The position numbers were made by a program, and so were the translations under genes. Shown here in pieces: positions 34,720-41,128 of a DNA stretch of 64,000 nucleotides. The stretch is taken from the NCBI RefSeq assembly GCF_001955695.1, contig NZ_CP019236.1, forward strand, positions 3,596,001-3,660,000, written 5' to 3'. Source of the stretch: Rhodoferax koreense (GTDB taxonomy: Bacteria > Pseudomonadota > Gammaproteobacteria > Burkholderiales > Burkholderiaceae_C). The notes beneath the pieces were generated by a model. It was given only the letters and a program-made list of their open reading frames with translations. It did not search any database and was not told the DNA's origin. Every line of letters begins with the position of its first letter. Position 1 is the stretch's first letter.

Positions 34720-36078
34720 TCAGGGCGACAGTGACTCGCGCGCATCGCGGCTTTCGACGATGTGGTGCTTGTCCATCAGGCGGTACAGCGTCATGCGCGA
34801 CACCCCAAGCTCGCGCGCGGCAATGGTGATGTTGCGGCCCACGCGGCTCAGCGTCACGCTGATGGCGTCGCGTTCGGCGGCGGTGCGGGCAGCGTCCAGC
34901 CCGCCCCAGGCGCGCTCCGGTGGCGCCAGTCCCAGATCGGCCGCACCGATGAGCCGCTGATCGGCCATCACCACCGCCCGGCGCACGCGGTTGTGCAGTT
35001 CGCGCACGTTGCCCGGCCAGTCGTGCGCCAACAGCGCCGCCATCGCCTGCCGGCGGAAACCATCGACGCGCGTGCCGGCCTCATGGGCGCAGCCGCGCAG
35101 GAAGTACTCGGCCAGCATCGGCACGTCTTCCATGCGGTCGCGCAAGGGCGGCACCTCGATCGGCAACACGTTGAGCCGGTAATACAGATCCTCGCGGAAG
35201 CGCCCTTTGGCCACCGCCTCGGCGAGGTCCACATGCGACGCGGCCACCACGCGCGCATCGACCGCGATGCTGCGCACCGCGCCCACACGGGTGATCGTCT
35301 TCTCCTGCAGGAAACGCAGCAGGCTGGTCTGCAATTCGAGCGGCAGGTCGCCGATCTCGTCGAGGAAGATGGTGCCCCCGTGCGCAGCCTCGATGAGCCC
35401 GCTGTGCTGCGAGGATGCGCCGGTGAACGCCCCGCGCTCGTGACCGAACAGTTCCGAATGGATCAGCAGCGGGGAGATCGCGCCGCAGTTCACTGCGATG
35501 AAGGGCCCGGCGGCGCGACGCGACCGGCGGTGGATGCCCTGCGCCGCCAGTTCCTTGCCGCTGCCGCTTTCGCCGCCGATCAGCACCGGCGCGCCGTTGC
35601 TGGCCACCTTGCGGATCTGCTCGCGCAGCCGTTGCATCGCCGGACCCTGGCCGACCATGCCCTCCGACTCGCCGAGCAACTCCTTGCGGCCATGCTGGCG
35701 CCGCAGCAACGCCAACTGGTAGGCATGGCGCAGCAGCAGGTCCAGGGCCTGCGGATCGGCGGGCGCAGGCAGATAGCAGAAGAAGAAACTCAGCAACAGG
35801 TCCCGGAACACCGGGGAGTCGAGCAGCCGACCGTCGCACACGGCCACCCACTCGGTGCCCCGGGACGCACGGACGCAGGCGTCGAGCTCCGCATCCAATG
35901 CGGGTCGGCCCGCATCGATGAGCAACAGGCTCACCGTGAAGCTCAGGTGGGCCTGCAGCCGAGCGGCCTCGGCCAGGTCACCGGCCTCCACCACCTCCCA
36001 GCCGGCACGCGACAACGCCCCGATCAGGGAAGACGTGGCGCTGCCGAGATTGACGCACAACAGGCTTCGCGATGACAT
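34720..36078 (-). CDS. Sigma-54-dependent activator (VpsR-like architecture) of the Fap-like locus
   Basis: A 452-residue enhancer-binding protein. The N-terminal 130 residues are receiver-like but diverged. The AAA+ domain has Walker A GGESGSGKE (168-176), an intact GAFTGA (216-221) for sigma-54 contact and Walker B GGTIFLDEIGD. A Fis-type helix-turn-helix ends the protein (NITIAARELGVSRMTLYRLM). No cognate kinase is nearby. VpsR and FleQ, similar in layout, bind c-di-GMP; whether this one does is unknown. It lies 7 bp after the FapF-like gene, in one operon. The sigma-54 promoter at 37919 makes the divergent secreted-protein genes its likely target. Confidence 0.9.
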   Translation of the reverse strand: MSSRSLLCVNLGSATSSLIGALSRAGWEVVEAGDLAEAARLQAHLSFTVSLLLIDAGRPALDAELDACVRASRGTEWVAVCDGRLLDSPVFRDLLLSFFFCYLPAPADPQALDLLLRHAYQLALLRRQHGRKELLGESEGMVGQGPAMQRLREQIRKVASNGAPVLIGGESGSGKELAAQGIHRRSRRAAGPFIAVNCGAISPLLIHSELFGHERGAFTGASSQHSGLIEAAHGGTIFLDEIGDLPLELQTSLLRFLQEKTITRVGAVRSIAVDARVVAASHVDLAEAVAKGRFREDLYYRLNVLPIEVPPLRDRMEDVPMLAEYFLRGCAHEAGTRVDGFRRQAMAALLAHDWPGNVRELHNRVRRAVVMADQRLIGAADLGLAPPERAWGGLDAARTAAERDAISVTLSRVGRNITIAARELGVSRMTLYRLMDKHHIVESRDARESLSP

Positions 36079-36085
36079 GGCGGGT

Positions 36086-37423
36086 TCAGAACGTGATCGG
36101 CAACCTGACCGTCAGCGTGAAATTCGGCGTGTCCGGTGTCAGGCCTGCGGCAGCCGAAACGTTCAGTGTTTTCGTCGGACTGATGCGGTACGAATAGCCC
36201 AGCAGCAGCGACGCCAGTTGCGTGCGAACCGAACCGGCCAGGGGCGCACCGTTGAGTCTGGTCTTTCCCACGGAGTTGAGGTCCAGGCCGACGCTGAAGG
36301 TCGACTTGTCGTTCAATGCCAGGCCCATGCCGAAGTTCAGGCCGAGCGCGTCGCCGGGCTTGACCGACCCGAGCGACTCACGCTCGCCATTGAGCACGAG
36401 GCGGCTCACGTTGCTGCGCTGGAAGTTGCGCGTGTAGCTGACGCCGCCGAAGAACACCGCGGGGTCTGATGGGAACAGCCAGGTGAGCCCCGCCTGCAGC
36501 GAGTTGAAGCCGGAGCCGGTGGGCAGATCGAGCGGCAGCCCGGTGCCGGTGGTGTTGCCCACGCATCGCGTCTGGCAGTCGGTCACTACATCGAAAGGGC
36601 TCTTGCCGGTGCGTGTCTTGTAGCGTAGCGAGCCGATGTAGTAGGGGTTGTCGGGCTGTGGCTGGTTGAGTTGGTAGCGGGCGGCGAACTCGATGTCGCC
36701 GATGGCCTGTCCCTTGGTGTTGAAGACATTGTCGAAGGCCGAGCCGGTGAAGATCTCGCGGCTCACGGTGTCGTCCGAGCGATAGACGTAAGGCACCTTG
36801 ATCTCGGCCTCGAGCCGGTTGGACACGCCCCATCGGCCGGTCACCGCGCCGGTGAACACGGTCCGCTTGACCTCGCGCACGTCGATCAGGCCGATCAGCA
36901 GCGCAGGGATCACCGTATAGCCCACCAGCGCCACGCGATTGCTCGACGAGTAGCCATACTGGAACGACGGCTCGAAGACGAACTTGCCACGCGGTGTGAG
37001 GACGCCGGGCTGGTCGAAGAGCTGGGCCACGTTCGCGGCCGGCACCTCTGGGGCGGCCGGTGCCACGCCCACGCGTACGGACTGAGTCGCATCCGACGGC
37101 GGCTGGGCCTGCGCGGGTTCGACCGCTGCGCTCTGCCCCTGTACGGACCCGTCGCGGATCGCCTGGCGTGCAGCGCGTTCGCGGGCCGCATTGAGGCGCG
37201 CCGCCTGATCGGCCTGCTCGGCCATCTGCCGGCGCAGCAGCTCGAGTTGCCGGCCCTGCTCGCTCACCTGGCGTTGCAAGGCTTCGATCCGCTCATCGGT
37301 CGAAAGCGCAGAAGCCGATGGCGACTCTTGCGCGACGGGCGGCGTCTGCGCATGCACGAAGGAAAAAATCATGGAGGAGCAAACCCCAAGAACAGAGGGC
37401 GGCCCCAGACGCCAATTCTTCAT
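36086..37423 (-). CDS. FapF-like outer-membrane beta-barrel with N-terminal coiled coil
   Basis: A 445-residue exported protein. ATG 37423 has GAGG upstream; the signal peptide ends at VHA (residue 25). Residues 40-90 form a heptad coiled coil (TDERIEALQRQVSEQGRQLE onward), then an Ala/Pro linker to about 135. The rest is alternating beta strands from LTPRGKFVFEPSFQYGY to the end, LTVRLPITF. A terminal Phe is the usual outer-membrane barrel signal. FapF, which secretes Pseudomonas Fap amyloid, is a trimeric barrel with the same coiled-coil start. I infer a secretion pore for the neighbouring secreted proteins. A generic porin remains possible. Confidence 0.78.
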   Translation of the reverse strand: MKNWRLGPPSVLGVCSSMIFSFVHAQTPPVAQESPSASALSTDERIEALQRQVSEQGRQLELLRRQMAEQADQAARLNAARERAARQAIRDGSVQGQSAAVEPAQAQPPSDATQSVRVGVAPAAPEVPAANVAQLFDQPGVLTPRGKFVFEPSFQYGYSSSNRVALVGYTVIPALLIGLIDVREVKRTVFTGAVTGRWGVSNRLEAEIKVPYVYRSDDTVSREIFTGSAFDNVFNTKGQAIGDIEFAARYQLNQPQPDNPYYIGSLRYKTRTGKSPFDVVTDCQTRCVGNTTGTGLPLDLPTGSGFNSLQAGLTWLFPSDPAVFFGGVSYTRNFQRSNVSRLVLNGERESLGSVKPGDALGLNFGMGLALNDKSTFSVGLDLNSVGKTRLNGAPLAGSVRTQLASLLLGYSYRISPTKTLNVSAAAGLTPDTPNFTLTVRLPITF

Positions 37424-37918
37424 ATTCTTAGTCCTCAACTTTTTGTATTTATTGATTACCTTTCTGACCCCATGGAAACAAAAAACCAGGGTCATTGCAA
37501 TGTTCAAGTTGAAACCATCCGTAATGACAGTCGAGATGCACCATGTCACGAAATTGAGGCAGGCGCGACATCCGACAGGCCGCGGAAACGTCGCCCTTTT
37601 CGCAAGAAGGGGTTAGGTCAAGCCCGGTTCTCCAACGCACCCTCGTCGCTGTACAGAGAGTCAAGGATCGCTTATGGAAGAGTCACATTCCTGAGACGTT
37701 CCGTTCTGCCTTCACCGAACGATGCAGCGGCAAAAAGTCCATGACACCCAATGCACTGCCGCTTTTCTTCATCGCTTCTCCGCTGTCTACTGGTTGTGAC
37801 ACAGACCCCCCTGGACAGCTTGTGCCGGGGTCCATGTCCATCCATCAACAGGGGGATGAGTTCGGTGGAAACAGCGGTCTTCCGTCGGAAAAAGCACAGG
37901 GAAAACACTCACTTGGAG

Positions 37919-37934
37919 CGGCATGCAAGTTGCT
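37919..37934 (+). promoter_or_regulatory. Sigma-54 (RpoN) promoter
   Basis: CGGCATGCAAGTTGCT matches TGGCACGNNNNTTGCT at all but two defined positions, with the essential GG (37920-37921) and GC (37932-37933) ten bases apart. Transcription should start near 37945, about 50 bases before the ATG at 37996. It fits the sigma-54 activator encoded in the divergent operon. Confidence 0.75.
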
Positions 37935-37944
37935 GAATGGACGC

Positions 37945-37962
37945 CGTTACGGCCTCGTAACG
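37945..37962 (+). other. 5'-UTR hairpin at the predicted transcript start
   Basis: CGTTACG-GCCT-CGTAACG is a perfect 7-bp stem with a 4-base loop. It begins at or next to the transcription start predicted from the sigma-54 promoter and would cap the mRNA with a stem, a known way to stabilise abundant transcripts. Confidence 0.5.
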
Positions 37963-37995
37963 TGGTTCATTTCATTTCTCATCACTGGAGGACTT

Positions 37996-39285
37996 ATGAA
38001 GAAAACGATCCTGGCTTCCGCGCTGCTTGCAGCGTTTGCCTACGGCGGCTCGGCCATGGCGGCGGGGGACACCCAGAACCCATCGCAAGGCACGACCAAC
38101 GGCAACAACACGAGCACCACGAGCAACAGCACGACCACCACCACGCCAACCGCCACCGACGCCTACAACGACAACAGCACGGACTACGGCAGCTCCGGCA
38201 ATGCCATGGCCAGCGCCGCGCGTTCGGCTTCGATGAACAACGGATCGACGGGCAGCTTCACCAACGCGTTCAACGTCTCCACCGCCTCCGCAGTCAGCAA
38301 GCTCAGCGGCTCGGTCTCGGGCAATTCGATCTCCTACATCGGCAACCAGGCCTATAACGAAGGCAATGCCAACGGTGGCAAGGGCTATGGCGGCGCCGGC
38401 GGCACGGGCCGCGGTTCGTTGGCGGTCGGCGTCGGTGTCGGCGGCACGGGCGGGCGGGGTGCGACGGGCATCGGCGGCGACGGCGCGGACGCCCGCTCCG
38501 GCAGGGCCAGCTCCAACACCATCAACGGCTTTGCCTCATCCGGCGACGGCGGCAAGGGTTCGGGTGGCGGCGCCAATGGCAGCACCTACAGCGGCCTCGT
38601 CAGCGCCGACGGTGCCAGAGGCGGCAGCAGTGGCGACGCCGGTGCCGGCGGTGACGGCGGCTCCGGCGGCAAAGGCGGCTACGGCGGCTCCGGCGGATTG
38701 GCGGGCACGACCGGTACCGGCACCGGTACCAACGGTGACGGCAATGGCGGCACGGCGAACGGCACCGGCAATCCGGGTACGGCCAGCAGCGGCGCCGGCG
38801 GGGCCGGAGGCGCGGCCGGTGCGGGCGGTGTCGCAGGCGCCGGCGGTGGCACGGGTGCCGGTGGCGCAGGCGGCGCCGGCGGCTCGGCCACGTCGAGCGC
38901 AGGCGGTACGCGCACGGCCGGCTCGGGCACGGGCGGGGCAGGCGGCGCGGCGACCAACGGCAGTTCGACCGGCGGTGCTGCGACCAGCGGCACGGCCACC
39001 GCTGGAAGCGGTGGCGCGGGCACCGGTGGCGCAGGCGCCGCAGGCGGCGCCGGCAACGGCGGCACCAACACGGCCTCGGGCGGCACGGGTGGCGCGGGCG
39101 CCAGCGGCACGGGCGGTGCGGGTGGCACGAACAGCGTGAACGCCGGCACCTACAACGCCTACAGCGCGATGAGCAGCGTCGGACAGTCGGCCGCCGGCAT
39201 CATGGTCGCCGCGCAGAACAGCGGCTTCTCGTCGCTGATCCAGCAAAGCGTGAACGTGCAGGCCAACCTGTCCGTGGGCCGCTGA
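37996..39285 (+). CDS. Secreted Gly-rich PGRS-like protein, probable main subunit of a surface fibre
   Basis: A 429-residue protein. ATG 37996 follows GGAGG; MKKTILASALLAAFAYGGSA starts a Sec signal ending at AMAA (residue 23). Residues 25-60 are Thr/Asn/Ser-rich and 60-130 form a mixed region (AFNVSTASAVSKLSGSVSGN). Residues 130-380 are GGx repeats (GGAGGAAGAGGVAGAGG) like PE-PGRS or silk-type proteins. The last 30 residues are a distinct QN-rich module (MVAAQNSGFSSLIQQSVNVQ). A related tail ends the two small secreted proteins downstream. No catalytic motif. I infer a structural, perhaps amyloid-forming, surface protein; no known Fap subunit is this Gly-rich. Confidence 0.78.
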   Translation: MKKTILASALLAAFAYGGSAMAAGDTQNPSQGTTNGNNTSTTSNSTTTTTPTATDAYNDNSTDYGSSGNAMASAARSASMNNGSTGSFTNAFNVSTASAVSKLSGSVSGNSISYIGNQAYNEGNANGGKGYGGAGGTGRGSLAVGVGVGGTGGRGATGIGGDGADARSGRASSNTINGFASSGDGGKGSGGGANGSTYSGLVSADGARGGSSGDAGAGGDGGSGGKGGYGGSGGLAGTTGTGTGTNGDGNGGTANGTGNPGTASSGAGGAGGAAGAGGVAGAGGGTGAGGAGGAGGSATSSAGGTRTAGSGTGGAGGAATNGSSTGGAATSGTATAGSGGAGTGGAGAAGGAGNGGTNTASGGTGGAGASGTGGAGGTNSVNAGTYNAYSAMSSVGQSAAGIMVAAQNSGFSSLIQQSVNVQANLSVGR

Positions 39286-39369
39286 GGTCCGCTGGCGGAG
39301 GCCGGTCTCCTCCTCGTCCGCATGCCGCGGTGGTGTGCGGATGAGCGTCGGGGGCTGGCCGTTCAGGCC

Positions 39370-39405
39370 GCAGGCGATCGAAGACCGGTCGGAACGATCG
39401 CCTGC
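39370..39405 (+). other. Strong intercistronic hairpin downstream of the Gly-rich gene
   Basis: GCAGGCGATCG (39370-39380) and CGATCGCCTGC (39395-39405) are perfect 11-bp inverted arms around a 14-base loop that itself contains GACCGGTC. No T-tract follows. In the 183-bp gap between the Gly-rich gene and the downstream trio it could protect the upstream message or act as a leaky terminator, giving far more main subunit than minor proteins. Confidence 0.6.
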
Positions 39406-39468
39406 TCGAAGACAACCGATCGATGGACGATCCAAGGCATGGTCGTACGCGACCAGGGGAGACATCTC

Positions 39469-39852
39469 ATGCAGCACGGAACAATGCGCTGGCCCGCTTC
39501 CATCGGACTGGCGTGCGCGATCGCCGTCGCCCTGACGGCACCCGGTGCGACACGGGCCGACGAGGTTCGCTGGGCGGCCACGGCCACGGCCCCGGTCCCC
39601 TCACCTACCTTCGCCCGGCCGGTCGCCAACAGCCAACTCGCCGACCTGCGCGGCGGCACGCAGAACACCCACAACGACATGACACTGTCCGGCACCACCG
39701 CCGACAACAGCGCCTACCAAGTGACCACCGGCAGCAATGCCATCAGCACCGGCTCCTTCGCCAACATGAGCGGCATCCCGGTGGTGATCCAGAACACCGG
39801 CGCCAACGTGCTGATCCAGAACGCGGTGATCCTCAACCTGCAGATGAACTGA
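39469..39852 (+). CDS. Small secreted protein with double-glycine (RGG) site, minor component
   Basis: A 127-residue protein after AGGGGAGA. It has a Sec signal (SIGLACAIAVALTAPGATRA, cleavage near residue 30), a pro-region to residue 63 ending SQLADLRGG, then a polar Thr/Asn/Ser part. The C-terminal module is IPVVIQNTGANVLIQNAVIL. The RGG end with spaced hydrophobics (L57, L60) resembles GG-leader sites cut by C39 peptidases, and a C39 gene follows 10 bp later. I infer export by Sec, trimming in the periplasm, then assembly on the surface with the Gly-rich protein. No database family recognised. Confidence 0.72.
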   Translation: MQHGTMRWPASIGLACAIAVALTAPGATRADEVRWAATATAPVPSPTFARPVANSQLADLRGGTQNTHNDMTLSGTTADNSAYQVTTGSNAISTGSFANMSGIPVVIQNTGANVLIQNAVILNLQMN

Positions 39853-39862
39853 GGAAAGCGTC

Positions 39863-40552
39863 ATGCCGCGCCTGCGCCATCTCCTCGCCTTTCCCTGGCT
39901 CGCGCTGTGCCTCGGTGGCGCCGCGCATGCGCAGGCTGCGAACATGATCGGGCCGGGCGGCGATGTGCGCGTGCCCGTGACCAGCATCAAGCAGGCACGT
40001 CAGGCCAGCACGCTGCTGCAGCAATACGACTTCAGCTGCGGATCGGCCGCCGTGGCGACGCTGCTCACCTACCACTTCCGTTATCCCATCACCGAGCAGC
40101 GCGTGTTCGAGGACATGTTCGCGCACGGCGACCAGCAGAAGATCCGGCGCGAAGGCTTTTCGTTGCTCGACATGAAGCGCGCCCTGGCCCTGTATGGATT
40201 CGAGGCCGACGGTTTCGAGCAGCCGCTGGAAAAGCTCAACGAGGCGCGCGTGCCGGCCATCGTCCTGATGGTGGAGAACGGCTACCATCATTTCGTCGTG
40301 GTCAAGGGCGTGCAGTCCGATCGCGTGCTGATCGGCGACCCGGCCCAGGGCACGCGCGCGATGTCTCGCCAGACCTTCGAGGCCGCCTGGCCGAGCCGCC
40401 TGCTGTTCGTGGTGCACAACCGCATGGATATCGCGCGGTTCAATCTTCCCGGCGACTGGCAGGTGGCACAGCGCGCGCCGCTGGTGCATGGCCTGAGCCG
40501 CGAGAGCGGTATCGGCGTCAACCTGCCTGCGCTGGGCCCGGGAGACTTCTGA
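39863..40552 (+). CDS. Sec-exported C39 (double-glycine) peptidase, FapD-like
   Basis: A 229-residue protein with a Sec signal (HLLAFPWLALCLGGAAHAQA). The C39 triad is visible: Cys59 in QQYDFSCGSAAVATLL, His143 in NGYHHFVVVKG and Asp159 in VLIGDPAQG. C39 peptidases cut after GG in leader peptides and are normally fused to ABC exporters (PCATs); this one has no ATPase or membrane domain and should act in the periplasm, as FapD does in the Pseudomonas Fap system. Its substrates are probably the RGG sites in the two flanking secreted proteins. GAGGAAAG precedes the ATG, and the stop overlaps the next ATG by one base. Confidence 0.9.
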   Translation: MPRLRHLLAFPWLALCLGGAAHAQAANMIGPGGDVRVPVTSIKQARQASTLLQQYDFSCGSAAVATLLTYHFRYPITEQRVFEDMFAHGDQQKIRREGFSLLDMKRALALYGFEADGFEQPLEKLNEARVPAIVLMVENGYHHFVVVKGVQSDRVLIGDPAQGTRAMSRQTFEAAWPSRLLFVVHNRMDIARFNLPGDWQVAQRAPLVHGLSRESGIGVNLPALGPGDF

Positions 40553-41097
40553 TGCGCTCCCTCGCACCCTTGATCACCACGCGCCGAGGACGGATGGTCT
40601 GCATCATCCTCGCGCTGCTGGCCTTCGGCGACAACAACGCCGATGCGGCCCAGCCACAATCCGACTCACAGTTCGACGCACCGGCCGACCACGCCGTGTG
40701 GCAGACCGTGAGCGAGCGCACCCTCGACCGCATGCGCGGCGGCTTCGATGCCGGCGGCTTGATGGTCAGCTTCGGCATCACGCGCGCCGTGTACCTGAAC
40801 GGCGCACTGCTGACCGAGACCACGCTCAACCTCGGCCAGCTGGCTCAACTGAGCCCGGCCCAGGCCAGCCAGCTCGGCAGCCAGATCGCCGGCCTCGACA
40901 TCGTGAAGATCGGGCCCGGCAATACCGCAACGCTGCAGGGCACGGGCGTGGCGGGCGCCTTGCCGGGCGTGATCGTGCAGAACACCTTGAACAACCAGAA
41001 CCTGGCCGTGCAGACCATGATCAACGCGACATCGAACGGCCTGGGCCTGCTGCGCGGCATCAACAGCAGCCGCACCCTTCTCGACGCATCGCGTTGA
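40552..41097 (+). CDS. Second secreted protein with double-glycine (RGG) site
   Basis: A 181-residue protein coupled to the C39 gene by a one-base stop/start overlap. The N-terminus has a basic stretch (TTRRGRM) and hydrophobic helix (VCIILALLAFG), a likely signal peptide with cleavage near residue 33. The pro-region ends VSERTLDRMRGG (62-64), very close to classical GG-leader form (LSxxELxxIxGG). The mature part has LNLGQLAQLSPAQASQLGSQ and ends with PGVIVQNTLNNQNLAVQTMI, related to the tails of the other two secreted proteins. I infer a processed minor subunit or nucleator of the same fibre. No known family recognised. Confidence 0.72.
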   Translation: MRSLAPLITTRRGRMVCIILALLAFGDNNADAAQPQSDSQFDAPADHAVWQTVSERTLDRMRGGFDAGGLMVSFGITRAVYLNGALLTETTLNLGQLAQLSPAQASQLGSQIAGLDIVKIGPGNTATLQGTGVAGALPGVIVQNTLNNQNLAVQTMINATSNGLGLLRGINSSRTLLDASR

Positions 41098-41128
41098 ACG
41101 GCTCAAGGGCCCCGGCCCGGCCCGCGGC

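Larger units (their letters stand above)
37424..37995. other. 572-bp intergenic control region of the Fap-like locus
   Basis: The longest gene-free stretch in the window, between the divergent FapF-like and Gly-rich protein genes. It is markedly richer in A+T than its surroundings. It holds a sigma-54 promoter (37919-37934), a 5'-UTR hairpin (37945-37962), a CATTGCAATG palindrome (37493-37502) and a TGTG-A-CACA dyad (37793-37801). Open frames inside lack ribosome-binding sites and family signals. No convincing promoter was found for the minus-strand FapF-like gene. Confidence 0.6.

Noticed and set aside
37811..37827. Possible minus-strand sigma-54 promoter for the FapF-like gene
   Set aside because: The -24 part (GGCAC) fits but the -12 part lacks GC at the right spacing, and it is nearly 400 bp from the start codon.
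37741..37995. N-terminal extension of the Gly-rich protein by 85 residues
   Set aside because: It would bury the Sec signal and the GGAGG-supported ATG at 37996, and would start upstream of the sigma-54 promoter.
38380..39130. CRISPR-like or minisatellite array in the Gly-rich gene
   Set aside because: Repeats are irregular short GGx codon patterns without constant unit length or spacers.
38536..39477. Long minus-strand open frame opposite the Gly-rich gene
   Set aside because: Arises from the GGC/GCC-rich repeat block; no ribosome-binding site or signal peptide.
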